64,000 nt of DNA from Streptomyces cellostaticus (GCF_001513965.1 NZ_KQ948043.1:37565-101564); one strand, 5' to 3'; counted from the stretch's first letter, positions 16,379-26,175 are shown. Notes: a model not told the origin generated them from the sequence alone. Made by a program: numbers and translations.

Positions 16379-16716
16379 GCAGCGCAGGCTTTCACAGCCC
16401 GTACGGTTGGAAATACTTATTTCCCGCTCCATGTCGAGCCCAGCCACCCCACCACGTGCGGAACTCGCCTGCCCGCCGGAAGCCTGCCCCTGTCCGGCGA
16501 GGACGAGGTGTACCCGCGGGCGCATCCAAGCCGCCATCGCCCTCCATCTGGCCTGATCAAACGGGGTTGGAAAAGGCTCACCGAATGTGCGGCTGCTCCC
16601 GGAACGGCAGAGCCGAACTCCGTTCCTTCAAACCGTTTGTCGCGGACGATCGGGGGCCGTTAGCGTAGTGCCTCCGGGATATGAGTGCCCGGCAGCGAGA
16701 GAAGGTATGAGCGACG

Positions 16717-17547
16717 TTGGGTAAACCCCAGGACGGCACAGGTACGGTCACGGGATTCGTCTTCGTGCACGACGGATCCTCCGGCATCCCGCAGACGGCC
16801 TCGGCCGGTACGCGCGTGCGGCAGCCGTCCCTCGAACCGCCCTACCTCGTGGTCGGCCACTCGCCGGCCGACGTCCTGGTGTCCCGCTGGCCCGGTCGGC
16901 TGTTCCGGGCCGAGGTGGTACCGCCGACGACTGACGAGGAACGCGCCGCGACGGTACGCATCGCCCGGAGCATGCGGCCCGAGGCGGGCTACACCTGCGC
17001 ATTCGCCGTCGACCTGGTGGAGGAGATCTCTCCGTCGGTCCTGTTCGGGCCACATGGCGGCGCGGTGACCCGCGTCCTCGCGGCCGGGCTCGCGCTCGAT
17101 GAGGACGTCGCCCGCTCCCTCGCGTCCGCCCGCCCCACGGCGGCGAACGACGCGTTCGGCAGGGCGTGGGACCAGTGGATCGCCGGTCAACCGAAGGCCG
17201 CCGGGTACCGAGGACGTGATCACCGCTCGACCGTGGCGATCGTGGCGCGCGGCGCTCCGGTGTCGCCGATCGGCCGTGGGTTCACCGCCCTGTGCGGCGT
17301 GGTCGACGACAGCGCCCTCCTCCGCGGGGGCAAGGGGGCGTTCACCCGCAACGAGCGCGGTGAGAAGGTACTGACCGAGCCGTGGCGGACAGCCGGCCGA
17401 GCGCTGCTCGACGCAGCCATGGCATTCGGCGCACCGCACCTGGTGGACGGCGCTGCCTCGACCGTCCTGACGGCAGCCTGGCACGCGGCCTTCGGTCCTG
17501 CGAAACCGGATGCCCCCGGTGCCGCCGAGCCGGTTCGCCCGCTCTGA
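16717..17547 (+). CDS. Hypothetical protein (276 aa), TTG start
   Basis: An open frame of 276 residues with normal codon bias and no recognised domain. Features include an N-terminal GTVTGFVFVHDGSSGIPQTA, a central PEAGYTCAFAVDLVEEISPS, and GPHGGAVTRVLAAGLALDED. It is soluble, with no signal peptide. The only early start in frame is TTG 16717. Just upstream, a better ribosome site (GAGAAGG) precedes ATG 16707, but that frame stops after five codons (MSDVG). The start region may therefore carry a one-base frameshift or use TTG by termination-reinitiation. Function unknown. Confidence 0.6.
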   Translation: MGKPQDGTGTVTGFVFVHDGSSGIPQTASAGTRVRQPSLEPPYLVVGHSPADVLVSRWPGRLFRAEVVPPTTDEERAATVRIARSMRPEAGYTCAFAVDLVEEISPSVLFGPHGGAVTRVLAAGLALDEDVARSLASARPTAANDAFGRAWDQWIAGQPKAAGYRGRDHRSTVAIVARGAPVSPIGRGFTALCGVVDDSALLRGGKGAFTRNERGEKVLTEPWRTAGRALLDAAMAFGAPHLVDGAASTVLTAAWHAAFGPAKPDAPGAAEPVRPL

Positions 17548-17768
17548 CGGGGCTTCGGCGACCATCAGCGGTGCACGGCAGGCGAGTTCGGGGCACCCCA
17601 GGCCGGGCGCACAGTCCGAGGCACAGCAGCCGCTGCCGGGTGCGGTGCACGTGCCGTTCGGGTCGAGACGCTGGGCCCGCGCTCTGCTCTGGCCGCGCCC
17701 GCCACGTACGACAGCACTCCCTCACAGGCCGGCAGGCGACCGGATGGCTTCGACGGCGGGAGACGGTG

Positions 17769-19712
17769 TCACGGCGCGCCGGACGAGACCCAGATCCGGA
17801 TGGTGCCGCCGGGATCGATGTGGCTGGAGCTGCTCGGCTCCTGTCTGACGACCTCGCCGCTCGGCCAGACCCTGTCCGGAACGCGGTGCTCCTCCAGCTT
17901 GAAATGCCCGATGTCCGCGCAGGTGCGGGCGTTCGCCACGGTCATGTACTGGAGTGACGGCGCTTCGGGTTGTTCATCGGTCGCGCTGTCGCAGCCGGAG
18001 AGCTCGCCAACGGCCCTGGGGTCACCGCCGGTGGAGATCCAGACCTTGACGGTGCCGCCGACGGCGATGTCCTCCGTTCCCGGCTCCTGGCGCGCCACCT
18101 GGCCGGCCGGTATGAGCCGGTCCTGGACCTTCCCGGCCTCCTCCAGCTTGAGATGGGCGATGTCCGCGCAGATCCGGGCGGTGTCCGGGGTTCTGCCCTT
18201 GAGCCAGGGAGTGGTGACCTTGCCGTGGTGCTCCTCGACCTCGCAGTCGGCAAGGTCGCCCTTGGCCCTGGGATCACCGCCCGTCGACACCCAGATGGTG
18301 ATGGTGCTGCCCCGCTCGACAGACTGGGAGATCTCCGGTTCCTGCCGCGTGACGGTGTCCTTGTTGTACTTGGCCCCCATGGTGGTCTTCTGGTCGATCT
18401 TCAGTCCGGCGATCTCCGCACAGGTCCGCGCCTCCGCGGGCGACATACCCGTGAACGAGGGCGGGTTGAAGCCGCCGCCCCAGGAGGCCGTCGGATCGCA
18501 CGAGAGGTACGGTCCGGTCGCCCGAGGATCCGGGGTGTGGGAGAGGTCCGGGAACAGGTACCGTGCGCCGAACACGCTCGCGGTCATCAGGAGCGCGCCG
18601 ACGGGAACCAAGGTCCAGGCGAGGATCCTGGCGTTGCGCAGAGTCCGCCGGTGAGCCTGCTGCCTGCTCGAGACGGAACGCATGGTCGTGGCGATGGCGT
18701 CGGCCGCGCCGGGGGCCGCGGCAGCGGTACGGATCATGAACGTCTCGGCTGCACCGGCGTCGACTGTGACGTCCTCGGTCGTGACCGTGGGGGCGGAGTG
18801 CAGCGAGTGGGTGGGTGCTTCGCCCGCGGCGACCCGGCGGACGTCATCGGCCATGGCGCGGGCGCTTGGGTAGCGTCCGGCGGGATCCTTGCTGAGGGCG
18901 CGGGCTACGACGGCGTCGACGGCCGATGGCAGCGACGGGTTGATCGAGGACGGCACCGGCGGCGGCTGCTGGACGTGCTGGTAGAGCACGCTCATCGTCG
19001 ACTCGCCGTCGAACGGCGTTGTCCCGGTGGCCAGTTCGAAAAGCATGCAGCCGACCGAGTAGAGGTCGGAGCGGGCGTCGGCGGGCTTGCCCTGCGCCTG
19101 CTCGGGCGAGAGGTACTGGGGCGTGCCGAGCACGGTGCCGGTCCGGGTCATCGCGGTGGCGTCCGACTGCAGCGCACGGGCGATGCCGAAGTCCATCACC
19201 TTGACCGCGCCGTCGTCCGTCGTCATCACGTTGGCGGGCTTGATGTCCCGGTGGATCAGCCCCTGCCGGTGGCTGCACTCCAGGGCGTCCAGCACGGCCG
19301 AGGTCACAGCCAGCGCGCGGTCCAGCGGGACCGTGCCACCGGCAGGGTCCGCGGCCCGTTCCCGGATGAACTCGCGCACCGATCGGCCCTGTACGTACTC
19401 CATGACGATGTACAGCACGACGCCGTCGGGCCCGGTGTCCTCGCCGCTGTCGTGCACGGCCACGATATTGGTGTGGTTGAGCGCCGCGACCGCCTGGGCC
19501 TCACGGCGGAAGCGCTCGCGGAAGGAGGGGTCACGGGCCAGGTCCGCGTGCAGTGTCTTCACCGCGACGGTGCGTCCCAGCACCGTGTCGTGGGCGCGGT
19601 ACACGGACGCCATGCCGCCCTCGCCGAGAGGTGCCTGCAGGATGTAACGGCCTTGCCCGACCGAGCGGATCGGCCCCACCGCGTGCAAGTTCTCGGTCTC
19701 CTCGACGTCCAT
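17769..19712 (-). CDS. Membrane Ser/Thr protein kinase with PASTA-like repeats (PknB-type)
   Basis: A 647-residue eukaryote-like kinase. The kinase domain (residues about 22-285) has the glycine loop LGEGGMASVY, the VAVKTL lysine, catalytic loop HRDIKPANV, DFG in VMDFGIARAL, and GTPQYLSPEQA. A single transmembrane helix follows at about residue 365 (ILAWTLVPVGALLMTASVFG). The exterior carries three repeats of ~80 residues, each beginning DPRA and ending RQEP-(x)n-G-(T)-I-W-(V/I)-S. These resemble PASTA domains that bind muropeptides. Each repeat contains a pair of cysteines (for example YLSC and RTCAEI), unlike the usual PASTA. ATG 19712 follows AAAAGGCGG. It probably couples cell-wall status to phosphorylation. 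Confidence 0.9.
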   Translation of the reverse strand: MDVEETENLHAVGPIRSVGQGRYILQAPLGEGGMASVYRAHDTVLGRTVAVKTLHADLARDPSFRERFRREAQAVAALNHTNIVAVHDSGEDTGPDGVVLYIVMEYVQGRSVREFIRERAADPAGGTVPLDRALAVTSAVLDALECSHRQGLIHRDIKPANVMTTDDGAVKVMDFGIARALQSDATAMTRTGTVLGTPQYLSPEQAQGKPADARSDLYSVGCMLFELATGTTPFDGESTMSVLYQHVQQPPPVPSSINPSLPSAVDAVVARALSKDPAGRYPSARAMADDVRRVAAGEAPTHSLHSAPTVTTEDVTVDAGAAETFMIRTAAAAPGAADAIATTMRSVSSRQQAHRRTLRNARILAWTLVPVGALLMTASVFGARYLFPDLSHTPDPRATGPYLSCDPTASWGGGFNPPSFTGMSPAEARTCAEIAGLKIDQKTTMGAKYNKDTVTRQEPEISQSVERGSTITIWVSTGGDPRAKGDLADCEVEEHHGKVTTPWLKGRTPDTARICADIAHLKLEEAGKVQDRLIPAGQVARQEPGTEDIAVGGTVKVWISTGGDPRAVGELSGCDSATDEQPEAPSLQYMTVANARTCADIGHFKLEEHRVPDRVWPSGEVVRQEPSSSSHIDPGGTIRIWVSSGAP

Positions 19713-20034
19713 CGTCCCCGCCTTTTCCCCCAGCTGCCGCCTCGGCGCAAGGCCCCCACCGTGTGAACGTCGACTTCGGTGGCGCCCCGCCGGCCGAGTG
19801 TGGCGATCGCAGCCCCTGGTGACGAGCCTTCACCGATCGTCACCCGTGCTGTCCCAGCCGCGCGGCGAGCATCGTGTGCATGACAGGTGACCGTACCGCG
19901 ACGGTGTAGCCGAGTCGAATCCGTCTACCCTCTGCCGACGTTCGCGTGCGTGTCCCACGGCCGGTCGCCCGGTACGTCATCAGGTGAAGCCTGAAGCCTG
20001 AAGCCCATGCATGGCGACGTCGACGTTTCGGGCT
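19713..20034. other. Kinase upstream region, no gene seen
   Basis: About 320 nt between the kinase start and the broken DUF6461 gene. It must contain the kinase promoter. No coding frame or clear structural element was recognised. Confidence 0.4.
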
Positions 20035-20037
20035 CAG

Positions 20038-20640
20038 TGGTTCTCCCCTGCCGAGCCCGGAACACGGGCCGTCGCCACATTGCGGAGGCGTAAGGCTTCA
20101 CGCTGGTGCGCCATGTGACGCCCGGTGGACTGCTGCGTCGCCTGGGTGGGCGGACGGAGGAGGCGCGCACCGGAATCAACGCGGTCTCCGAGGCCGCCTT
20201 CGACCTCCTGCGGCGCTCCGGCAGTCGGCGGCAGCTGGTCGCGATGACCTCCGTCGGCGCATGGACACTGATGGTCGAGCCCAACGGACACGGCGGGGTC
20301 ACCGACGCCACGGCTCTCAAGGTGTCCGCGGGCACACGCAGTGGGTCTCCCACTACTCGGACGTCCAAGGCGGCGCCGGCCTCGTCTGGGCGGACGACGG
20401 CACCACGCGGCTCTGGTTCGACCCGGCTCTCCCCGAAGAGCGCTCCGGAACCCACCCGGACGAGCTGCTTCCGGTCATGCACGCCATCGGGTTCAGCCTC
20501 GGAACGGAGCCCACCGGCCTCGACCTCTCGATGGAGGCCGCCTTCGCCCTGGCCGAGTACCTGACCGGCGTACGGCTGCACCCGGACCTCCTCCGGAACA
20601 CGACCTTCACCTGCGGCAGCATCGATATCCCCGTCGGCGG
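20038..20640 (+). pseudogene. DUF6461 protein gene, frameshifted
   Basis: The pieces align in order to DUF6461, a common Streptomyces family. GFTLVRHVTPGGLLRRLGG and MTSVGAWTLMVEPNGHGGVT lie in one frame (20094 to about 20330). WVSHYSDVQGGAGLVWADD and EAAFALAEYLTGVRLHPDLL lie in a second frame (from about 20330). A stop (TAA at 20091) interrupts the N-terminus, where the preceding family-like residues (WFSPAEPGTRA) are in yet another frame. At least one and probably two frameshifts disable the gene. The family has no known function. Confidence 0.75.
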
Positions 20641-20880
20641 ACTGTACGCATGGCCGGGCTGCGCCGCGTCCTTGCGCTCCGTCCGGTCAGAGCCCTTTTT
20701 CTCTTTGCCGGATGGGGAGGGTTTCGGGGTGCCGGCAACAAGTCCCCGTCCCGGGCGCCGCCGGGCAGGCTTCCATCAAGTGCGTGAACCGACCCACCCG
20801 CACGCCCCGCTGCAACCGCCCGCCCCCTGTGGTCGTCTTGTGCGCTGACTGTGTACGAAGTAGGGATGTGGGGGGACGTT

Positions 20881-22005
20881 GTGACGCGGAACGTGACAAA
20901 GGCCGGTCTCGTGGTGGTGGCCATGGCGACGGTGCTCGGGGCCTCGGCCTGCGGCGGGGAAGCCGGCGCGGCGGCCGCAGGGAGCGGCGGGAAGCTCCCC
21001 GCGCACGGGAAGGGGGTGTCCGTGGCGCCCTCCGGGGACGGGGCGTCGTCCGGCTCGGCGTCGACGTCTGGCGGCACTGTGGCGAATTTCTCCGGGACCG
21101 CACAGACCGCGGCGTCGTCCATCACCCGGCACGTGCCGTGGAACCTGGACATTCTTGACCAGCGGTCGCGGCCGCTGAATGGGACGTTCACCACCACCGC
21201 CACAGGCAAAGGCGTTCACGTCTACGTGATCGACACCGGGATGGACATCGCCCACAAGGAGTTCGGCGGACGCGCCCACCTCGGCGCCGACTTCGTGGGC
21301 CCGAAGGACTCCGGTGACTGCTTCAGCGAGGAGGGGCTCGGTCACGGCACGTTCGTCGCGGGCATCATCGGCGGGGCGAGGTACGGGGTGGCGCCCAAGG
21401 CGGAGCTCGTCAGGGTCCAAGGCATCCTGTGCGAGAGCGAGGGCGGTGGCTCCCCGGCGGCGGCCGAGGCGGCCTTGGTGAAGTCGGTCAAGTGGGTCAC
21501 CGCGCACGCGCAGAAGCCTGCGGTGGTGAACATGTCGCTCAATTTCGACCACCGGTCGGCGGCCCTGGAGTCCGCCGTGAAGAAGATGGTCGACGCGGGG
21601 ATTCCGACGGTGGTGTCGGCCGGCAACTTCCATGACGACGCCTGCAAGCATTCCCCGGCCGGCGTCCCCGGCACGATCGTCGTGGCGGCCTCCACCTCGA
21701 ACGACCGGCCGTGGAGCGACGGCGGCTCCTACGGATCGGACTACGGACGGTGCGTGGACCTGTACGCCCCGGGCCAGAAGGTGACCGCCGCCCTCGCCGG
21801 CGGCGGTACGACCACGGAGGACGACGGCGCGACGTCCTGGGCTGCGCCGCATGCGACCGGCGTGATCGCGCTGTATCTGTCGGCACACCCCCACGCCACC
21901 GCCAACGAGGTCCACGTCTGGCTCGACCACACGGCCACCCCCGGTGTCGTGCACGGCGTCCGCTCCGACACTCCCAACCGGCTGCTCAACACCGGCGGTC
22001 TGTGA
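20881..22005 (+). CDS. Lipoprotein subtilisin-like serine peptidase (S8)
   Basis: A 374-residue exported peptidase. A signal peptide ends in the lipobox LGASAC (Cys24), so it is probably a membrane-anchored lipoprotein. An Ala/Gly/Ser-rich linker and short propeptide precede the catalytic domain. The domain has Asp in VYVIDTGMD, His in LGHGTFVAGIIG, the oxyanion Asn in VVSAGNFHDDAC, and Ser in GATSWAAPHATG. The last is a variant of the usual GTSMAxPH-xxG, with Ala-Thr-Ser-Trp. Paired cysteines (SGDCFSEE, GILCESEG, DDACKHS, GRCVDL) suggest disulphides, as in fungal proteinase-K-like enzymes. GTG 20881 after GGGGGA is preferred to GTG 20851, because it places the signal peptide at the N-terminus. 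Confidence 0.87.
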   Translation: MTRNVTKAGLVVVAMATVLGASACGGEAGAAAAGSGGKLPAHGKGVSVAPSGDGASSGSASTSGGTVANFSGTAQTAASSITRHVPWNLDILDQRSRPLNGTFTTTATGKGVHVYVIDTGMDIAHKEFGGRAHLGADFVGPKDSGDCFSEEGLGHGTFVAGIIGGARYGVAPKAELVRVQGILCESEGGGSPAAAEAALVKSVKWVTAHAQKPAVVNMSLNFDHRSAALESAVKKMVDAGIPTVVSAGNFHDDACKHSPAGVPGTIVVAASTSNDRPWSDGGSYGSDYGRCVDLYAPGQKVTAALAGGGTTTEDDGATSWAAPHATGVIALYLSAHPHATANEVHVWLDHTATPGVVHGVRSDTPNRLLNTGGL

Positions 22006-22101
22006 CCTGCTCCCGCCGCCCCGGTCGCATGGTCACCCAAGCGCCGCACCTCACCGCAATGGCGGGCGCAAGTCGCGCGGCCACCGTGCCCACACCCTGC
22101 T

Positions 22102-22260
22102 GACCCGGTCGTCGCCGGGACGGCCGCCGCCCAGGCTCTGGACGCGTTCGCCGCCTCTGAACTGGGCGGGCCGCTACCGGCGATCGTGCGGACCTGGCAG
22201 GCAGCCTGGAGCGAGTTCTCCGCCCCGAACCCGGTGGCGGCCGCGTTCACGGAGCGGTTG
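22102..22260 (+). mobile_element. IS256-family transposase remnant
   Basis: The frame reading AAAQALDAFAASELGGPLPA, followed by IVRTWQAAWSEF, matches the C-terminal third of IS256-type transposases ('A-x-ALdxFxxsELGxkYPAiVrtWrxAWeeF'). It ends before the 'FLxFPxeiRkxIYTTNAIES' block, which I could not find in any frame. Fragment only, about 120-160 nt. Confidence 0.6.
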
Positions 22261-23539
22261 CCCTCCGGGGCGACCGAGGATCGTATCGATGTGCTGTATG
22301 GAGCCGCGGTCGGCCCGCGAGGCGGCTTGGGCGGCAAGGTGGTGGCGACGCCGTACTTCACCGCCCTGCCGCTTACAGATGAGGCTGGCATGGACCGAAC
22401 GCGGGAGTGAGTTCCGCTGCAACGTGTAGCGGGTGACGTGCCGCTCGCTCACGGCTTCGCGGCCCTGCGCGGAAACAAACCCGCACCTGCCCGACGTTGT
22501 CGATCTCCGAGCCGGAGACAGGACGGCAGGTGTCCTGGACGGGGCGGCGTGCGAGTGACCATGCGGCCTCGATGGGGGTGCGGTGGATGGCGGTGCGTTC
22601 GGCCGTAGCGAGTGTGCGCCGGCCATGCGGGAGACGTGGTCGCCGACCCGGAGGAAAAAGCCGCCGTGCTCTTGGGGCAGAGCCGTGTCCCACCTCTTCC
22701 GCCTCACGGACCACGTCCCGCATTCTTCCTGCGCGACGGGTGTATGTCAGGCGCGGCCAGGTGTCGAAGGCCCACCGGTATGCCTGTGTCAGGTCGTGCT
22801 GCCAACTGTCCGACGACGCGCTCGCCCGCGGGGCGAGTGCGCCGCGCTGGGCAAGGTGCAGGACACGTGACCAGGTGGCGGCATCCGTGGAGAGAAAGCC
22901 GAGCCACGCCTGGAGGGAGGGAGCCCACAGGGCGCCGACGTGTGGTGGAGGACTTCTCCAGGAACTGCCGGGGCCAGCCGTGAAGGGAGAGCCGGTCAGG
23001 AGAAGCGCGGAGGTGCCCGTGTCGGCGTTCTCCGCACGGCGGGTGGCATGCACTGCTGCGCTGTGCATCCGTCCGTTCGTCACGTCGTGGTGGGCCGCCA
23101 GCGGAGCAGAGCCTCCGAGGTGGAGGCGACGGGCATCGACGATCCGGGACCCGTTGGACGCGTCGTCATGTACGTGTGATGGTCGATCTGTTTCCTATGA
23201 CCTCGCACGTGGAGTGCGTGGCCATCCAAGAGGCCGCGGGCCGCCGGACGGTCAACTCCTCGCGGACCGCCCGCTCGCGGCGCTCGTCGGGATATTCGCG
23301 TCGGGACGGCAAAGGTCGAGCAGCATCCCGTTTCGTAGCGTCCCTGAAGCCAAGACAGCGGCCGCTGTGCAAGAGTGTTGACACGCGGACCATCCGATGG
23401 CGGTTTGCCGCGACCGCATGGTTGGGCAGGGTGGCAAGTAGAGACTGATCCCGATGCTCTTGGCCAGGGTGATGGACAGGCCGGCGAGTTCGGGGCTGCA
23501 CAGGCTGACGGCTCCCGCGCGGGCCAAGTCGGACACGAC
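22261..23539. other. Degenerate region without a supportable gene
   Basis: Several overlapping frames of 60-290 codons exist on both strands, but none shows a recognisable domain, a good ribosome site or consistent codon bias. It lies between two transposase remnants and is probably decayed mobile-element DNA. Confidence 0.45.
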
Positions 23540-23790
23540 GGGGGCTCGTTGGTGGGGAGTTGGCGCAAGCAGAAGCCGAAGGTCACGTCGACCAGCGTCA
23601 GTGGCGTTGGATCGCTTGGCCGGAGCGGGCCTGGAAGTCGGCCCGGCCCAGTTCGCGCTTGACGTGTTTGCAATCTTGCTCGGTCCGGCCGCGCAGCCCG
23701 TACGGTGTGCGGACTTCCCCCCCCGTCTCGGTCGTGAGCGGGGAGTTCGGCTCGACCGCCACCACGCAGGGTGGGAGGCGGCTGGTGGGG
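23540..23790 (-). mobile_element. IS701-like transposase C-terminal remnant
   Basis: On the minus strand, GLRGRTEQDCKHVKRELGRA followed by DFQARSGQAIQRH matches the DDE transposase segment 'WIEQxYKqVKdELGWADFQvRSdxAIRRH'. The next motif, TLVDVTFGFCLRQ ('TLVncAFSFCW'), is found in a different frame, so a frameshift separates them. N-terminal domains are missing. It is an inactive fragment. Confidence 0.6.
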
Positions 23791-24117
23791 CACGGTGTGC
23801 GGCGACGCCCCGCCGTCGTGGGGCGGGGTCGCCGGCGCGGGCATCGGCAGGTCGATCCGCCGGTCGTTGACCGGCTCGTGGTCCCACGGGGACCGGGACA
23901 CAATGCATTGCTGCGCATGGCAGACAAGAAGATCACCGAAAGCAGGACGGCCAGTCTTCAAGAGGGCCTGGAGCAGAGAACAGGAAGCCGCTGATTCATG
24001 GTTGCCCACCGGTCGGCTGAAGGGCCGCACCCTCACCCTGTCTCAAGGAGCCAAGATTCGGAACACCATCTACCGATCAGGGCAAACGACCGCAGGTCGA
24101 CCGGACGCGGTGGGCGT

Positions 24118-24804
24118 GTGACCGGCCGGCGGGCGCCCGCGGTGCTGCCCCCGTCGCTGCGCGTGCGGCTCGGGCTGATTGCGGCTCTCGCCGCGCTGGT
24201 GGTCGTCGTGCTCGGGGTTCTGTACGCCGGCCACGACAAGCCCGGCAGGGTGGACAGGTGGATCATCCCGCCGACGGCGGACAGTGTTCGGCCGCCGTGG
24301 CGGCACGTCGCTCTGGCCTTGGACTTCTTGGGGGAGCCCGCCGGATCGACGATGCTGGTGGTGGCCATCGTGACGGGCTGCCTGCTGCTTCGGCGTCCTC
24401 GCGCGGCGGCGCTCTTCGTCGCCGGCGTCGCCATGGCCGTGGGGACGGCGACACTGCTCAAGCATCTGGTGGGACGCACCATCCACGGCGCCGGCAACCT
24501 GTCCTATCCGAGCGGGCACACCGCCTTCTTCACCGCACTCGCCCTCATCGTGGCGCTGCTCGCGACCGGCCGGCTCGGCCTCGGCAGGACGGCCGGCACG
24601 TCACTCGTGCTCGCCGCGGCGCTCGTGGCCGGCGCCGCGATGGGATGGGCGCAGGTCGCCCTGGGCGCGCACTATCCGACCGACGTCCTCGGCGGCTGGT
24701 GCACCGCGCTGGCGGTGATACCGGCGACCGCGTGGCTGGTCGACCGGATGGCTGACCAGCTGGCCGATCGGACGGCCGACGCCGGTCGGCGGGAGCATCG
24801 CTGA
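24118..24804 (+). CDS. PAP2-family membrane phosphatase
   Basis: A 228-residue integral membrane phosphatase with about five helices. It carries the three PAP2 signatures: KHLVGRTIHGAG (the Lys/Arg motif, with the usual Pro replaced), SYPSGHTAFFTAL (PSGH), and ALGAHYPTDVLGG (SRxxxxxHxxxD-like, with Ala-Leu-Gly before His). Substrates of the family include undecaprenyl diphosphate and phosphatidic acids. It runs convergent to the last gene of the polysaccharide operon, 12 nt between stops, so a role in recycling the polyprenyl carrier is plausible but unproven. GTG 24118 is chosen, as upstream sequence in frame is not membrane-like. Confidence 0.82.
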   Translation: MTGRRAPAVLPPSLRVRLGLIAALAALVVVVLGVLYAGHDKPGRVDRWIIPPTADSVRPPWRHVALALDFLGEPAGSTMLVVAIVTGCLLLRRPRAAALFVAGVAMAVGTATLLKHLVGRTIHGAGNLSYPSGHTAFFTALALIVALLATGRLGLGRTAGTSLVLAAALVAGAAMGWAQVALGAHYPTDVLGGWCTALAVIPATAWLVDRMADQLADRTADAGRREHR

Positions 24805-24816
24805 CGTCACGTCACG

Positions 24817-26169
24817 TCATGCCAAGCGGCGGAATACGGGCTTCACCGGTCGTCCGCCCAGCCAGGGCGTGGGGTCGGCGGCGTCCAGCGCCTTCCGGTA
24901 CACCGCACATGCCTGGGCCACCACGTCGACGGTGTGATCGATGTCGGCGTCGCTGAGCGCGCTGCTCACCACGAACGACGGGGCCAGCACCCCGCCCGCG
25001 AGGAGCCGGCGCAGGAACAGGGTGCGGTACTGCTGTGACGGCTGCCCGTTCTCGTCGAGGGTGGCGAAGACCAGGTTGCTGGCCCGGCCCCGGACGACGA
25101 TGTGCTCGGCGACGCCCATGCCGGCCGCGGCGTCGCGGACACCGGCGGCCAACCGCTCGCCGAGGGCGTGGAGCCGCGCGGTGACGCCCTCTTCGGCGTA
25201 GATGGTCTGCACGGCCATCGCGGCGGCCAGCGAGTGCGTTTCGGCACCGTGCGTGGTGGACAGCAGGAACACCCGCTCGCCGGAGTGACGCAGCCCGCCC
25301 TGCTCCATCAGCTCGCGGCGCCCGGCCAGCGCGGAGACGGCGAATCCGTTGCCCAGCGCCTTGCCGAACGTGGAGAGGTCGGGGACGACGCCGTACAGGC
25401 CCTGGGCGCCCGCCTCGGACCAGCGGAAGCCGGTGATCATCTCATCGAAGATCAGTACGCAGCCGTGCCGGTCGGCCAGCTCGCGCAGGCCGGCGAGGTA
25501 TCCGGGCGGCGGCTCGGTGTGGGTGGCGGGTTCGAGGATCAGGCAGGCGACCTCGTCCTGGTACCGGGTGAGCAGCTCCTCCGTGGCACCCAGGTCCCCG
25601 TAAGGGAACGCCACGGTGAGCTCGTTGGTCGCCGCCGGAACACCGGCGGACATGGGCGTGGTGCCGATGAACCAGTCGTCGACGGAGAAGAACGGATGGT
25701 CGGCGCAGAGGGCCACCCGCGGGCGCCCGGTGGCGGCGCGGGCGAGGCGTACCGCGGCGGTGGTGGCGTCGGAGCCGTTCTTCGCGAACTTCACCATCTC
25801 GGCGGTCGGCACCGTGGCCAGGAAGCGTTCCGCGGCGTCGACCTCCACGACGGACGGCCGGACGAAGTTGCTGCCGCGGTCGATTTCCCGCCGCACCGCC
25901 TCGGTCACGCGTGGGTGGGCGTGGCCGAGACTGACCGACCGCAGGCCGGAGCCGTACTCGACGTAGCGGTTGCCGTCGACGTCCCACACGTGGGCGCCGC
26001 GGCCGTGGCTGATGACCGGGGCCAGGTTCTCGGGGTACTGGTCGTCGCCCTTGGCGTAGGTGTGCGCGCCACCGGGGATCATCGAGTGCAGCTGCTCGTT
26101 CGCCGCCTGCGACCTGGGCAGGAGGAACTCCGCGGTCTCTTCGGTGTGTTCGGTGTGTTCGGTGGTCAA
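24817..26169 (-). CDS. Class III aminotransferase, glutamate-1-semialdehyde aminomutase type
   Basis: A 450-residue PLP enzyme. Motifs include PGGAHTYAKG at the N-terminus, GSDATTAAVRLARAATGR (PLP-phosphate binding), LIFDEMITGFRWSEAG (Asp to the pyridine N) and STFGKALGNGFAVSAL with the Schiff-base Lys. It resembles HemL-like proteins, but its place as last gene of a polysaccharide operon argues for an amino transfer in sugar or side-group synthesis rather than haem synthesis. TTG 26169 starts 7 nt below the 3,5-epimerase stop, with GGAAGGGTGAAG upstream. Which substrate it uses cannot be read from the sequence. Confidence 0.85.
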   Translation of the reverse strand: MTTEHTEHTEETAEFLLPRSQAANEQLHSMIPGGAHTYAKGDDQYPENLAPVISHGRGAHVWDVDGNRYVEYGSGLRSVSLGHAHPRVTEAVRREIDRGSNFVRPSVVEVDAAERFLATVPTAEMVKFAKNGSDATTAAVRLARAATGRPRVALCADHPFFSVDDWFIGTTPMSAGVPAATNELTVAFPYGDLGATEELLTRYQDEVACLILEPATHTEPPPGYLAGLRELADRHGCVLIFDEMITGFRWSEAGAQGLYGVVPDLSTFGKALGNGFAVSALAGRRELMEQGGLRHSGERVFLLSTTHGAETHSLAAAMAVQTIYAEEGVTARLHALGERLAAGVRDAAAGMGVAEHIVVRGRASNLVFATLDENGQPSQQYRTLFLRRLLAGGVLAPSFVVSSALSDADIDHTVDVVAQACAVYRKALDAADPTPWLGGRPVKPVFRRLA

Positions 26170-26175
26170 CCGACT

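Noticed and set aside
22373..23083. 236-codon minus-strand open frame
   Set aside because: No recognisable domain, no ribosome site and a mixed codon pattern; it lies between IS remnants. Left as degenerate DNA.
24817..26169. Aminotransferase as haem-pathway HemL
   Set aside because: It is the terminal gene of a polysaccharide operon, with no haem genes nearby, so a housekeeping role is unlikely.
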